Assembly (NCBI GenBank): GCA_021804785.1
Contig: JAJZGY010000001.1
Coordinates: forward strand, 1 to 64,000
Source of the DNA: Pseudomonadota bacterium
Lineage (GTDB): Bacteria > Pseudomonadota > Alphaproteobacteria > Micropepsales > Micropepsaceae
Length of the DNA: 64,000 nt
Direction: 5' to 3'
In this document: positions 1 through 10,693 of the stretch, in pieces
Position numbering within the stretch: the first letter of the stretch is position 1
Layout of the letters: every line of letters begins with the position of its first letter
Notes under the pieces: generated by a model
What the model was told of the DNA's origin: nothing
Databases searched by the model: none
The model's input: the letters and a program-made list of their open reading frames with translations, nothing else
Program-made: the position numbers and the translations under genes

Positions 1-328
1 AGTGCTGCATCTGGTGCGGCCCGGTTGTGTGCTGAGTTGCCAGTGCCCGCCGGCCGAGCCTGTCGAAGGTACAGAGGCCCAGGGGGCGTCAGGAGTGGAC
101 ACAAAGAGCCCGCCAGCACTGGCAACTGCCCCGGACGTGTGACGGGGAGGAGGTTACGGACGTTTTCTGGCAGGCAGGCCGTACCCGCGGCCAAGATGCT
201 TGTTGACGACACAGCCCAAGGACGGGCATTTATCGGGTTGTCGCAGCGACCGTCTTGGAAACTTGCGACGGAGTACTGGACTTTTTGGGACTGCAAACCG
301 CCTTAAGGTATTGTATTTCTGGTCTATT

Positions 329-405
329 CGGGGCGTGGCGCAGCCTGGTAGCGCATCTGCTTTGGGAGCAGAGGGTCGCGTGTTCGAATCACGCCGCCCC
401 GACCA
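329..405 (+). tRNA. tRNA-Pro (anticodon TGG), CCA encoded
   Basis: Acceptor CGGGGCG pairs with CGCCCCG, anticodon loop ctttggga with TGG, T-loop gttcgaatc, terminal ACCA. Confidence 0.95.
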
Positions 406-424
406 TAAGGCCAAGGGAGCACAC

Positions 425-730
425 ATGCGCGCGCGTATTTATAAGCCCTCCAAGAGCTCCATGCAGTCGGGTCGAGCCCGCACGAAGGCTTGGTTGTTGG
501 AATTTGAGCCCGAAGGCCCACTCACGCCCGAGCCCCTGATGGGCTGGACGAGCAGTTCGGATACACGCTCACAGGTGCATATTTATTTTGAGACCAAGGA
601 AGAAGCGGTTACCTACGCGGAAAAGCACGGTATTCCCTTTCAAGTGTTCGAACCCCGTCCACACCCCTTCAAGCCCAAATCCTACTCCGATAATTTCCGT
701 TTCGATCGCAAGATCCCATGGTCCCATTGA
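425..730 (+). CDS. ETC complex I subunit conserved-region protein (NDUFS4/18 kDa-like)
   Basis: [29 protein letters not shown]...[33 protein letters not shown]...[12 protein letters not shown], typical of the alphaproteobacterial NDUFS4 family; internal start of ORF 200..730. Confidence 0.9.
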   Translation: MRARIYKPSKSSMQSGRARTKAWLLEFEPEGPLTPEPLMGWTSSSDTRSQVHIYFETKEEAVTYAEKHGIPFQVFEPRPHPFKPKSYSDNFRFDRKIPWSH

Positions 731-800
731 GACCAACCACGGCGCCGACGCGGTGTCTTGCCAGGGCGCCTGACAGCGCGACGCGTAAGCCTGATCATTT

Positions 801-877
801 GGCCCCGTAGCTCAACCGGATAGAGCGTCAGCCTTCTAAGCTGAATGTTGCGTGTTCGAGTCACGCCGGGGTCGCCA
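801..877 (+). tRNA. tRNA-Arg (anticodon TCT), CCA encoded
   Basis: GGCCCCG/CGGGGTC acceptor stem, anticodon loop cttctaa, T-loop gttcgagtc, terminal GCCA. Confidence 0.95.
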
Positions 878-966
878 TCCCTTGCTGCGAACGACAGGTC
901 GAAGGACTACCGAGCCCTGCATTGCCGGTCATGGCCCAGTCGGGGGCGGGACCATGACCTGGCTGC

Positions 967-2907
967 TTAGCGCGCTGACAGAATCGTGTCCAGGCTGCGC
1001 GGTCCCGAACCCCCCGGAACCAGATGCGGAAAGCGTTGTCCGCCGTGGTACGTGATCGTGACAGTGCGTAAGGCCTTATTCTGCTCGACGATGAAGGACA
1101 GGGGTTCGGAGTGGCTCATATCATAGTCGAGGGCGCGTTTGAGATCGGTGTTGCTGTAGGCAGTGCCGTTCAGCGCCAGAAGCTTGGTGCCAATTGTCAG
1201 TCCGGCCACGAACGCGGGACTGCCCCATAAAACTCCCGTCAGTTGGTTTTTCCTGTCCACGGTAAAGCCGAGCGAGAAACTGAAATCGGTGAACTTGTAC
1301 ATGTGTTCTCGTGATTTTTCGAAGGGGCTCTCCACCGGGGTATAAACGAGTTTGTATCCACCGCGCGAAATGCCACCGAGTGGCGCGCCTTTACCCGGTT
1401 CGTAAATATGCTGCGTGAGGAAGCCGGCCCAGTCATAGGGCACCACTTCATTGAGGGTGTGCACGATGTCCGCGAACGTATAGGTGCGGGTAATATCGGA
1501 ACCGTTATCCATGCCGAAAAAGAGACGGGCAAAATCGTCGAGCGATTTATGGCCGTGAGTTAGTTTGCGGATCCGCGTGTCGGCGTCGAGCCAAGTCAGC
1601 TGACCCATTGAGTAATAATCCTCTGAGAGCTGGTAGTTCTGCCACGGGATCGGCGCGCGATGGGCTATGATGGGATCATTGGTGGTGTCCTCGACCGAAC
1701 GCCAGGCATGGCCGACGTGGTGCTCATAGATCGCTGCCGTCACGGCAAAGGCATCGAGCGCTTCCTGACGGGTCCAAAGACCGGCGCGAGCCGCAAGTAC
1801 AAAGCCCCAATATTGCGTCTGCCCCTCATACATCCACAGCAGAGAGTCTCTCATCGGCACGTTGAAATTTGCCGTCCAAAGATCGGAGGGGCGACGGAAT
1901 TTTCCGTTCCAGGAATGCGTGTATTCATGGCAGAGAAGATCGCGCGCTGCGATGGTGCCATTCCAATTGACGAAGTAACCCGGGACCGTGCCATCTTCGC
2001 TGGAGCGGTGATGCTCCAGCCCCTGACCGCCCATCTGATTGCTGAGCGACAGAAGAAAATCATAATGGTTGTAGTGATGTGACCCGAAGAGTTTGTAAGC
2101 CTGGATCACGACATTGCGGTGAGCGCGCAGCTGCGCAGGGGTGATCTGCAACAAATCCGGGTTGTCGGCAAAAATGTCGAGATGGACGGGAGCCTTGTGT
2201 CCTGCGGGCGTCAGGTTTTCGCGCAGGAAATAGCGTCCGGCGTCCAGGGGAGAGTCAACCAGCGTATTGAACGTCACCGGCGCAAAGTGCACCACACCGT
2301 CCTGAGTTGAGGCTGTGGTCAGGGCCGTCGCATAGTGCCAGCCTGCAGGAAGCTTCACACTGGCTTGTGTTTCAATATCCCGGCTGAAATATCCTGCCGG
2401 ATATAGCGCAGCGTCCCACCACTCGAGATTGAGCATCGCCGGAGTCATGACGATGCGTCCTTCATCCTTCGTCACAGGCGACAGGAACTGGAAGAAAATG
2501 TCGAGCGCTTTGATGCCTTTGGGTACATCGACATGGAATGCGAAGACATGCACCGGATCGCGCGTCCAGCGTAGGATCTTGCCATCAGCGTGGATGACAA
2601 GGCCGGCAATCTTGTCGATCGGACCGGAGGCATTGTGATTGCCTGGTATCCATTGGGGATACAGCAGTGTCATGGGCCCAGCGTCTGCCACTGGGATGGT
2701 TTCGTGAACGCGGAAAATATGGCGGGCCAGGTCGGTGGCATCGACGTTGATCGCGAGAGTACCGGGATATGCGATGTCACGCGGCGCCGGAATGGGAGCT
2801 ACCGGGGGCGCCGGTTGTGGACTTGTCCCTGGAGATGGAGATGCAGCGGCAAGGCCTGCCGTGGCGCACAGAACAACAGTGCTTGCAAGCAGCGATTGGC
2901 GCAACAT
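967..2907 (-). CDS. M61 family metallopeptidase (glycyl aminopeptidase-like) with C-terminal PDZ-like region, signal peptide
   Basis: HEYTHSWNGKFRRP zinc motif plus LLWMYEGQTQYWG; hydrophobic N-terminus MLRQSLLASTVVLCATAGLAAA; start taken at internal Met. Confidence 0.9.
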   Translation of the reverse strand: MLRQSLLASTVVLCATAGLAAASPSPGTSPQPAPPVAPIPAPRDIAYPGTLAINVDATDLARHIFRVHETIPVADAGPMTLLYPQWIPGNHNASGPIDKIAGLVIHADGKILRWTRDPVHVFAFHVDVPKGIKALDIFFQFLSPVTKDEGRIVMTPAMLNLEWWDAALYPAGYFSRDIETQASVKLPAGWHYATALTTASTQDGVVHFAPVTFNTLVDSPLDAGRYFLRENLTPAGHKAPVHLDIFADNPDLLQITPAQLRAHRNVVIQAYKLFGSHHYNHYDFLLSLSNQMGGQGLEHHRSSEDGTVPGYFVNWNGTIAARDLLCHEYTHSWNGKFRRPSDLWTANFNVPMRDSLLWMYEGQTQYWGFVLAARAGLWTRQEALDAFAVTAAIYEHHVGHAWRSVEDTTNDPIIAHRAPIPWQNYQLSEDYYSMGQLTWLDADTRIRKLTHGHKSLDDFARLFFGMDNGSDITRTYTFADIVHTLNEVVPYDWAGFLTQHIYEPGKGAPLGGISRGGYKLVYTPVESPFEKSREHMYKFTDFSFSLGFTVDRKNQLTGVLWGSPAFVAGLTIGTKLLALNGTAYSNTDLKRALDYDMSHSEPLSFIVEQNKALRTVTITYHGGQRFPHLVPGGSGPRSLDTILSAR

Positions 2908-3158
2908 GATAGCCCCCTTGTCGATGACCGAACACAGTGCCTCTGCTTTATCGTAGCAGGTCAGGCTAAGATCCATCGTGAAACCACCTCGGTTCACGGC
3001 GTCGTGATCATCTGGCGCCCATCAGCGGCAGAACTGTCTGGCCGCCTCCAAGTAATGCGTCCACGAATGCGACGTCAAAACACCCGGTGGGTCCGCACCG
3101 CGTGTCGCTGTCATGGCGCACAGGCCTGTATGATGTGGCGCGATGCAGACAATAACCG

Positions 3159-3962
3159 TCACTTGCCCTGAAAGCGTGGCTCGCGCTTCTCGGCAAAGGC
3201 GCTCACACCTTCCTTCACGTCTGCCGTGGGATTGGCGATCATGACCGCCATAGCTGCATCGTTCAGTGCCCGCTCGAGGCTGGAATCAAGGCCGTGGCGC
3301 ATCATGCTCTTGACGAGGCGGGTGGCGATTGGCGCCCTGGCTGCAATCGCGGCAGCAAGTTCGCGGGTGCGATCGTGGAGTTTGTTTTGGGGCACGACTT
3401 CTGTCACCAGGCCCAGGGTGAGCGCTTCCTCAGCGCTATAGATCTGCGCCAGCCAGCTCATCTTTAGCGCGCGATCAAGCCCCATGGCGCGGGGAAACAG
3501 CCAGGCTCCCCCTTCGTCCGGTAACAGCCCGAAGCGCCCGGAGGTATCGCCAAGCTTGGCATCAGCGCCGGCGATGCGCAGGTCGCAGGCTAGCGCTAGC
3601 GCAAGACCGCCCGCCACCGCATGACCGTTGATCATGGCGATCACGGGCTTGTCCATACGATGCAAGGCGGTAATGACCCGGTGCATGCCCTCGCGCATCT
3701 GTACCGCATGTCCGAGCTGACGGCGGAGATAGTCATCATGTTCCTCGTCGCCTCCGCGGACATCTCCTCCGGCGCAAAATGCACGACCCGCGCCGGTGAT
3801 GATGAGGCAGCGAAGCCGGTCATCTCTCTGATAGGCGTCTAAAGCGTCGACCAGCTCGCTGCACATACGCGAGGTGTAGGCATTGAGGGCGGCAGGTCGG
3901 TTGAGCACGAGCTCACCGATGTGATCGCTGCCGGCAGTGTAAAGTATGGTCTGTCCAGTCAT
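3159..3962 (-). CDS. Enoyl-CoA hydratase/isomerase family protein
   Basis: Crotonase fold signature GAGRAFCAGGDVR ... INGHAVAGGLALALACDLRIAG. Confidence 0.9.
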   Translation of the reverse strand: MTGQTILYTAGSDHIGELVLNRPAALNAYTSRMCSELVDALDAYQRDDRLRCLIITGAGRAFCAGGDVRGGDEEHDDYLRRQLGHAVQMREGMHRVITALHRMDKPVIAMINGHAVAGGLALALACDLRIAGADAKLGDTSGRFGLLPDEGGAWLFPRAMGLDRALKMSWLAQIYSAEEALTLGLVTEVVPQNKLHDRTRELAAAIAARAPIATRLVKSMMRHGLDSSLERALNDAAMAVMIANPTADVKEGVSAFAEKREPRFQGK

Positions 3963-4024
3963 GGCAATGTCCTCGCGCCCAGCCCAGGCCGCAGCATGGG
4001 ACGGGCGCGCGAACATTCCAAGCC

Positions 4025-4552
4025 TCAATCGCGATAGTTATAGCCGGGAGGCGGAGGCGGCGGATAACCCGGAGGGGGAGGGGGGGGCGGCTGGTAGCCT
4101 GGTGGTGGAGGAGGAGGATAGTTATAGGCGTTGGGCGGTGGGGCAGCAACATGATTGCCATGGGCCCTCATGCATTGCACGTAGGCGATGTTATATTCAC
4201 GCTGAGCAGCATACTGGCCCTCGCCCGGATGGGCTGTGGTGGCACCGATTCCGGCACCAGCCGCTCCGCCAACGACTGCGCCGCGCGTATTTCCGACCGC
4301 AGCACCCAGGGCAGCGCCTATTGCCGCTCCTACCAGCGCGTTGGTAGCAGTCCGGCTATTGGCTTCGGAGACTTTGCCAGCCACGCGGTCCGACGCATAA
4401 TGCTGACAATAAACATCGTCTTCCTGGAATTGCGAGAAAGACTTACCTCTACCCGGCATCACCGGAACGGTCGGGCTGAGCGGTTGTGTTACACAGCCTT
4501 CCAGCCCGATCAGGGCTACAAGGCCTACCGCTCCCAACATCATCTTGCGCAT
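4025..4552 (-). CDS. Glycine-zipper lipoprotein with proline-rich C-terminal tail
   Basis: Lipobox-like LEGCVTQP, glycine-rich AxxGAAxGAALGAAVGNTRGAVVGGAAGAGIG, tail of repeated PPPPPPGY. Confidence 0.75.
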   Translation of the reverse strand: MRKMMLGAVGLVALIGLEGCVTQPLSPTVPVMPGRGKSFSQFQEDDVYCQHYASDRVAGKVSEANSRTATNALVGAAIGAALGAAVGNTRGAVVGGAAGAGIGATTAHPGEGQYAAQREYNIAYVQCMRAHGNHVAAPPPNAYNYPPPPPPGYQPPPPPPPGYPPPPPPGYNYRD

Positions 4553-4750
4553 TGCACACCTCTTGCTTGGAGCTAAACGTGGTCCTGCCAGTCTGGTCCG
4601 TCCACAACTCCGAGCACGAACCATCCGCTGGCCAAGCTGAACACGACATGAACGCTAATCAATCTGACAAGGTTTGAGGCAAATCAAGCGCACGCGCAAT
4701 TGACCTCACGTCGCTCTGAAGGCGTAGTAGTAAAAATTCGGGGGAAGATT

Positions 4751-6058
4751 ATGGAGCTTGTTTCGGGGCGTTGGAGCAACTGGTCGGGCGGGGTTCGCTG
4801 TAAACCGCGTCAGGTTATGGCGCCACGCGAGGAAGTGGAGCTTGCCGCGGCCATTCGAACGGCCAGGGGATGCGTACGGGCGCCGGGAACCGGCCACTCT
4901 TTCACGCCCATTTGTACCAGCGATGACACGCTTTTGGACCTTTCAGCGTTTCAGGGGCTAGCCGGCGTCAATCATGAGGCCCAGAGCGCAACCTTTCGTG
5001 CAGCCACACCGTTGTGGGCAGTAGGTCCAGCCCTTCATGCCCAAGGTTACGCCCTGGCGAACATGGGCGACATTGATCGGCAGACTGTCGCAGGTGTTGT
5101 CGCCACCGGCACGCATGGCACTGGCCGCAGCCTGGGAAGCCTGTCAGCCCAGGTGACCGGGTTTCGGCTGATCTGCGCCGACGGTGAAGTGCTCCGCTGC
5201 TCGGCGTCCGAAAACTCCGAGATCTTCGACCTGGGACGGGTGTCGATCGGAACCTTTGGCGTCATGAGCGAGATCACGCTCAGGGTTCTTCCTGCCTACA
5301 AGCTCGTCGAGCACAACTTCGCGCTACCGATTGAGGAACTATTCGAGCGTCTGGACAGCCTCATCGTCGAAAATCGTCATTTCGAGTTTTTCTGGTTTCC
5401 CTATGCCAATACGGCAGTCTGTAAATCGCTGAATCTCAGCACCGCTGAGGCACCAGCTCCCCGTACAGCCGAACAGATGTATGCCCGAGGTGAAGTCAGT
5501 GGGTCATTTGATATGCGAACCTTCATCGCGATCAATGAAGTACTGCCATTCGCGCCCTTTCTGCTTGAGGGCGCACACCGTCTCTGTTCCCGGCTGATGC
5601 CCGGGCCGGACAAGGTGCGTTGGAGTTACGAGATTTTCCCCAGTCCGCGAACGGTGCGCTTCAATGAAATGGAATATGCCGTGGCGTTCGAAGATGGGCC
5701 GGCGTGTCTCAAGCAGATTGTCGATCAGATCCGTGCCAAGCGTATCAATACCGGGTTTCCCATCGAGTACCGCATCGTGAAAGGCGATGACATCGCCTTG
5801 AGTCCATTCTACGGGCGTGATAGCGCGACTATCGCTGTCCACCAATACCGTAAGGTTGACACCACTGCGCTGTTCTCCGCCTGCGAGGAGATATTCAAGC
5901 AATTTGGCGGTCGACCGCACTGGGGCAAACGCCATAGCCGGACCGCTGCCGACTTGGCGCAGATATATCCCCAATATGAGCGGTTTGTGGGCATGCGGGA
6001 AAAGCTTGATCCTCGCGGTCGCTTTCTCAACGCGCATTTGAGGGCGCTCTTTACATAG
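4751..6058 (+). CDS. FAD-linked oxidase, D-arabinono-1,4-lactone oxidase family
   Basis: RAPGTGHSFTPICTSDDTLLDLSAFQGL FAD-binding start; HWGKRHSRTAADLAQIYPQYERFVGMREKLDPRGRFLNAHL C-terminus characteristic of the ALO family. Confidence 0.88.
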   Translation: MELVSGRWSNWSGGVRCKPRQVMAPREEVELAAAIRTARGCVRAPGTGHSFTPICTSDDTLLDLSAFQGLAGVNHEAQSATFRAATPLWAVGPALHAQGYALANMGDIDRQTVAGVVATGTHGTGRSLGSLSAQVTGFRLICADGEVLRCSASENSEIFDLGRVSIGTFGVMSEITLRVLPAYKLVEHNFALPIEELFERLDSLIVENRHFEFFWFPYANTAVCKSLNLSTAEAPAPRTAEQMYARGEVSGSFDMRTFIAINEVLPFAPFLLEGAHRLCSRLMPGPDKVRWSYEIFPSPRTVRFNEMEYAVAFEDGPACLKQIVDQIRAKRINTGFPIEYRIVKGDDIALSPFYGRDSATIAVHQYRKVDTTALFSACEEIFKQFGGRPHWGKRHSRTAADLAQIYPQYERFVGMREKLDPRGRFLNAHLRALFT

Positions 6059-6200
6059 TACGTAAAGATATGAGGGCCGGCCTGCCTATGGCATATGCAA
6101 GGCCTCCTGCGTGACCCGCTTCCAGGATCATGGCCGAGACTGGTGTACTTTGCCGCCACGGCACGGGGCTGGTGCACAGTGCACTGCCGTGCTTTCCGGC

Positions 6201-6575
6201 TTACCGACCGCGGTCCCCCGCTTCCGACGCTGGGGTATCCAGCCGGCGATAGAAGCAGCTTCGTGCGCCTGTATGACAGGCCGGCCCTTTCTGGCGAACC
6301 CGGAAAAGCAGGGTGTCGCCATCGCAGTCGATGCCGGCCTCAACCAGTTCCTGGGTATGGCCGGAGGTTTCACCCTTGCGCCATCTTTCGCTGCGGGAGC
6401 GAGACCAGTAGGTGAGCTGGCCCGTGCGCAGGGTTTCCGCGAGCGTCTGGTAATTCATCCAGGCCATCATCAGAACGTCCCCGTTTTCTGCATCCTGTGC
6501 GATCACGGGGACAAGGCCATCGGCGTTGAAGTTGACAGCGGCGAGGAACGCGCTGACCGATAGGGTGTCGCTCAT
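6201..6575 (-). CDS. hisI: Phosphoribosyl-AMP cyclohydrolase
   Basis: [24 protein letters not shown] ... [18 protein letters not shown] ... [28 protein letters not shown]. Confidence 0.95.
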   Translation of the reverse strand: MSDTLSVSAFLAAVNFNADGLVPVIAQDAENGDVLMMAWMNYQTLAETLRTGQLTYWSRSRSERWRKGETSGHTQELVEAGIDCDGDTLLFRVRQKGPACHTGARSCFYRRLDTPASEAGDRGR

Positions 6576-7726
6576 AGCAGGCGCGCCATTCGTTCAAATC
6601 CCTGACCTAGATCGTCTATGAGATCGTCGACGTCTTCGAGTCCGGCATGGACCCGCACCACTGTGCCATCGCCTGGCCACGGCCGCGCAGTACGTACAAT
6701 ATGAGCTGGCGTGATGAGGCTTTCAAATCCACCCCAGGACCAGCCCATACCGAAGAGCTTGAGTCCATCCATGAACGCGGCCAGTGCGGCATGGGACAGG
6801 GGCTTGAGTTCGATGGCAAAGAGGCCGCAGGCCCCCTTGAAGTCACGCTTCCAGATCGCATGCCCGGGATCGCTGTCGAGCCCGGGATGCAGGACCCGCG
6901 TGACTTCCGGTCGTGCCGAAAACCAGCGGGCGAGCTTTAACCCGTTCTGTTCATGGACGGGCAGTCGACGTGACAGAGTGCGCAGCCCCCTTAGTGCCAG
7001 AAATAGGTCATCTGCCGAAGCAAACAGTCCGAGATCGCCGTGGGTATGTGTCAGACGCTCGGCATGGCTGGGATTGGCACAGACATACCCCATCATCAGG
7101 TCGGAATGCCCGCCGATATACTTGGTCACGGACTGAATGGACAGATCGACGCCATACGCCAAAGGTTGAAAATACAGTGGGGTCGCCCAGGTGTTGTCCA
7201 TCAAAACGGATGCGCCGCGGCGATGGGCGACATCGGCAATGGCGGGAATGTCCTGGATTTCGAACGTGAGCGATCCCGGGGATTCACAAAAGATCGCGCG
7301 TGTATTGCTGCGGAAGAGCGCGTCGATGCCGTTGCCGATGCATGGATCGAAGTAGCTGGTCTGCACGCCGTAACGCGCGAGGACGCGGTCACAAAAATTG
7401 CGGGTAGGAAAATAGGCACTGTCGCTGACCAGCAGGTGATCTCCGGCGCGACACACAGCTAGGATTGCGGTGGTGATGGCAGCAAGGCCAGATGGCGTCA
7501 CCACCGTGGCAGCGCCTTGCTCAAGGGCATTGATGGCGGTTGTGAAGCTCTCAGAGGTTGGAGTGCCACGGCGACCATAAACATATGGCGCAGTGCCATC
7601 CTCGAGGGTTTCAAGATCTGGCATCAGGAAGGTCGAGACGCGGTAGACCGGGGTCGATACCGCACCATGATAGCGCGCGGGCTCGCGGCCGAGATGACCT
7701 GTAAGAGTGCCGGGCTTATGGCTCAT
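6572..7726 (-). CDS. metC: PLP-dependent cystathionine beta-lyase
   Basis: Cys/Met metabolism PLP enzyme: [61 protein letters not shown]. Confidence 0.9.
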   Translation of the reverse strand: MSHKPGTLTGHLGREPARYHGAVSTPVYRVSTFLMPDLETLEDGTAPYVYGRRGTPTSESFTTAINALEQGAATVVTPSGLAAITTAILAVCRAGDHLLVSDSAYFPTRNFCDRVLARYGVQTSYFDPCIGNGIDALFRSNTRAIFCESPGSLTFEIQDIPAIADVAHRRGASVLMDNTWATPLYFQPLAYGVDLSIQSVTKYIGGHSDLMMGYVCANPSHAERLTHTHGDLGLFASADDLFLALRGLRTLSRRLPVHEQNGLKLARWFSARPEVTRVLHPGLDSDPGHAIWKRDFKGACGLFAIELKPLSHAALAAFMDGLKLFGMGWSWGGFESLITPAHIVRTARPWPGDGTVVRVHAGLEDVDDLIDDLGQGFERMARLL

Positions 7727-9222
7727 AGATCCACTCCAACGCCGACTTCAGTTGCAACATCTGGCCCCGGGGTAAGGGGCGCCCCCATGCGTTCGCTCAG
7801 GATCGGCCGTAATGGCCGGTCGAACGACCAGATGATTAGGGCGCTGACAAACGCGATGGCAGCGGTGATGAGAAAAAACTCGAATTTGGGTATGTGGTCC
7901 CAAAGCGTCGCCAGCGTGCCGCCAAGAGTACTACCAAGGAATGTCGCGATGAACCAGAAGCCCATCATCATGGACATCACCTGCACCGGTGCCGCACGAG
8001 CCACAAGTGCAAGTCCGACCGGCGAAAGATAAAGCTCACCAAGAGTATAGATCGTGAAAAACGGTAGCAGCCACAGCCAGCTGGCATGGCCATGCGGACC
8101 GGTTACATAGGCCAATCCGGCCATCAAACAGAAGGAGACGCTGAGCAGGGCACAGCCCAGGGCCATCTTGATAGGCGTGGAGGGCTCGCGTCCGCGACGG
8201 GCCTGTTTGCCCCACATCCAGACGAGAAATGGCGTAAAGGCAAATATCATGGCGGGGTCGATGGATTGCGCCCAAGGCGCAGGAATGACAAAATTCACGA
8301 CGCCGGGAATAAAAATCCGATCGGTATAATCGCGGGCCCAAAGCGCGATCGTGATGTATTGCTGCTCATAGCTCATCCAGAAGCCCGTGACCGGTACAAA
8401 GAGTGCTACCAGTGCGAAGATTGCCTTCCAGTCCTGGCGGCTGAGCGGCTGGGCCTTCACCTTGGTGCCGCTCCGGCGGGCACTGGTGACGCGGTCGGGG
8501 GGCAGGTGACGCAATGACATCAGGTAAATCAGAACGCCGATAGAAACCCCGATGCCGGCAGCAAAGAAGCCGAAATGCCAGCCTGCGTTCTGTCCCAAGG
8601 CCACACAGAGGCCATGGCTCGCGGGCCAGTCGTCGGTACACATACGCGCACCCAGTGTGCCGCAAATATAGGGGGCAAGGAAGGCGCCGAGATTGATTCC
8701 GACATAGAAGATCGAGTAGGCGCGGTCGATCCGGTTATCGCCCGGGGCGTAAAGGTTGCCGACCTGGGTCGAAATGTTGGGTTTGAAGGCACCGTTGCCA
8801 ATGATCAGCGCCAGTAGACCAAAGAAGAACAGCGAGGTCTGGGTGAGCATGAATTCACCAGCGATCATCATCAAGCCGCCGGCAACGACCGTATAACGTT
8901 GTCCAGTCAGGCGATCCGCAAGCAGTCCTCCGAAAAATGGGGTGAGATAAACGAGCCCGGTGTAAAGACCAGTGATGTTGGTAGCAAATTCCGTCGGCGA
9001 GAGCGGTCCCAGCAGCCAATTGAATGCACTGCGCACGATCGAAAGCCCAATGACATGTGGCATCGCCTCTGGCGTCAGCAATTGCTGGGTCAGATAGAAG
9101 ATCAGAATCGACGTCATGCCATAATAGGAAAAACGTTCCGCCATTTCGGTCGAGAACAGGCTTGTCAGTCCGATCGGATGACCGAACAGATCACGCTGAC
9201 GCTTGGCCTCATTTTGAGCCAT
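7723..9222 (-). CDS. POT/PTR family peptide MFS transporter
   Basis: FSTEMAERFSYYGMTSILIFYLTQ and GNGAFKPNISTQVGNLYAPGDNRIDRAYSIFYVGINLGAF, family signatures. Confidence 0.93.
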   Translation of the reverse strand: MAQNEAKRQRDLFGHPIGLTSLFSTEMAERFSYYGMTSILIFYLTQQLLTPEAMPHVIGLSIVRSAFNWLLGPLSPTEFATNITGLYTGLVYLTPFFGGLLADRLTGQRYTVVAGGLMMIAGEFMLTQTSLFFFGLLALIIGNGAFKPNISTQVGNLYAPGDNRIDRAYSIFYVGINLGAFLAPYICGTLGARMCTDDWPASHGLCVALGQNAGWHFGFFAAGIGVSIGVLIYLMSLRHLPPDRVTSARRSGTKVKAQPLSRQDWKAIFALVALFVPVTGFWMSYEQQYITIALWARDYTDRIFIPGVVNFVIPAPWAQSIDPAMIFAFTPFLVWMWGKQARRGREPSTPIKMALGCALLSVSFCLMAGLAYVTGPHGHASWLWLLPFFTIYTLGELYLSPVGLALVARAAPVQVMSMMMGFWFIATFLGSTLGGTLATLWDHIPKFEFFLITAAIAFVSALIIWSFDRPLRPILSERMGAPLTPGPDVATEVGVGVDL

Positions 9223-9311
9223 TCATGATCCCTTTCTGAACTTCCCGACCGTGCGAGCGTGCACACTGCGCGCGGGGAAGAAAATGGTTAGACGGCTTTG
9301 TGAGCAACGAC

Positions 9312-9842
9312 TTAGGGGAGGAAGACGTAGCGCTCTTCGCGGGCGTAGGGAATGAAGCCGGCCCGTTGATAGAGTGGCAGGGCGCGTGGGTGATCCAGGG
9401 TGCAGGTATTGACCTTCAGTTTGTTGATCGGCCGGTCCCAGGCCAGAAGTACTGACTGAAACAGGAAATAATGCCCCAAGCCGCGACCGATATAGTCGGG
9501 AACAAGTCCAAAATACGCCAGCTGGCCAGTGGGCATCGGGCGAAAGTCGAATTCCGCCATACCGGCAGGACAGCCGTCGACATAGAGCACGTAGAGAAAA
9601 AGGTTCGGGTCCTGGAGCAGGGCGCTGAGTTCCCCGTCGGACAGCTTTTTGCGGTCAACCCAGTAATGGGCACGGCCAATGGTATCGTAGAGATAGCGGT
9701 AGAAATGAATGGGCGGCGCCGCTGTCCTTAAAATAGCGATCTTTCCGCTCGGGAGCGGCGGCGGCACAATGTCAGGCCGTGCCTTCATGTCGAGAAATGT
9801 GACTACGGTTGGAATGCGTTTGGTATTGGCGCGGTCCCTCAT
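9312..9842 (-). CDS. GNAT family N-acetyltransferase
   Basis: LAYFGLVPDYIGRGLGHYFL acetyl-CoA-binding motif; TCTLDHPRALPLYQRAGF. Confidence 0.88.
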   Translation of the reverse strand: MRDRANTKRIPTVVTFLDMKARPDIVPPPLPSGKIAILRTAAPPIHFYRYLYDTIGRAHYWVDRKKLSDGELSALLQDPNLFLYVLYVDGCPAGMAEFDFRPMPTGQLAYFGLVPDYIGRGLGHYFLFQSVLLAWDRPINKLKVNTCTLDHPRALPLYQRAGFIPYAREERYVFLP

Positions 9843-10693
9843 CCAGTTCGTCCCGTCTCAATCGGCGCCTCAGGGCGCGCTCCCCATTCGGCCCAGGAGC
9901 CGTCATATAGCGCCACCTGCTGTGCTCCGGCCACATTCAGGGCCAGCAAAAGGATGGCCGCGGTGATCCCCGAACCGCAGCTCGTGATCACCGGGCGTGA
10001 CAGCGTGAGATGATTATCGACGAAGAGCGCACGCAGCTCATCCGCGGATTTAAGCGTACAGTCGCCATTGATCAGTTCTGAATAATGGAGGTTGCAACTT
10101 TTGGGTATGTGGCCAGGGCGAACGCCGGGACGTGGCTCGGCTTCTTCTCCGGCAAAGCGGGAGGGGCTTCTGGCGTCCGCAATCTGCGCGCTGCCCGAGG
10201 CTTGGGCCGAAAGAACCTGTGCAAAATCACGGATTAGGCTGTTATCGGGGCGCGGCGTAAAGTGCCGGTAATGTGGTGGTGGCAGCAGGTCGTCGATTGG
10301 TCGGCCCTCCCGCTTCCATTTGGGCATGCCACCGTCCAGAACGACGACGTCACCATGGCCCATGGCCCGCAGCATCCACCAGGCCCGCGGGCTGGAGTAA
10401 ATCCCGGCGCCATCATAAACGACAATAAGATTGCCATCTCCCAGTCCTAGTTTGCGCATCTGGCTGGCAAACTTGGTTGGGGGCGCGAGCATATGCGGTA
10501 ACGCGCTGGTCTCGTCACTGATCGCGTCGATATCGAAAAATACGGCTCCTGGAATATGGGCACTGCCGTATTCAGCGCGCGCATCGCGACCAGCCTGAGG
10601 CAGATACCAGGACGCGTCAGCGACGCGGACATCCGGGGCTTCGAGATGCTCGGCCAGCCAGGCGGTGGAGACCAAGGGAAAAGCGACACTCAT
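9839..10693 (-). CDS. sseA: Sulfurtransferase (thiosulfate/3-mercaptopyruvate type, two rhodanese domains)
   Basis: SWYLPQAGRDARAEYGSAHIPGAVFFDID ... CGSGITAAILLLAL active-site loop. Confidence 0.9.
   Translation of the reverse strand: MSVAFPLVSTAWLAEHLEAPDVRVADASWYLPQAGRDARAEYGSAHIPGAVFFDIDAISDETSALPHMLAPPTKFASQMRKLGLGDGNLIVVYDGAGIYSSPRAWWMLRAMGHGDVVVLDGGMPKWKREGRPIDDLLPPPHYRHFTPRPDNSLIRDFAQVLSAQASGSAQIADARSPSRFAGEEAEPRPGVRPGHIPKSCNLHYSELINGDCTLKSADELRALFVDNHLTLSRPVITSCGSGITAAILLLALNVAGAQQVALYDGSWAEWGARPEAPIETGRTG

Noticed and set aside
45-72. Possible REP-like element (gccgagcctgtcgaaggtac)
   Set aside because: Resembles palindromic repeats of some alphaproteobacteria, but only one copy was noticed in the window, so a repeat family cannot be supported.
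25-306. Overlapping ORFs before the first tRNA on both strands
   Set aside because: Low-complexity Arg/Pro/Gly-rich translations with no recognisable family; likely spurious high-GC frames, though the tail of a gene starting outside the window is possible.
1660-2082. 140-aa plus-strand ORF opposite the M61 peptidase
   Set aside because: Antisense shadow of a well-supported coding region; no family signature.
967-2907. M61 peptidase as a second pseudoenzyme
   Set aside because: HEYTH and the downstream Glu motif are intact, so it is probably active.
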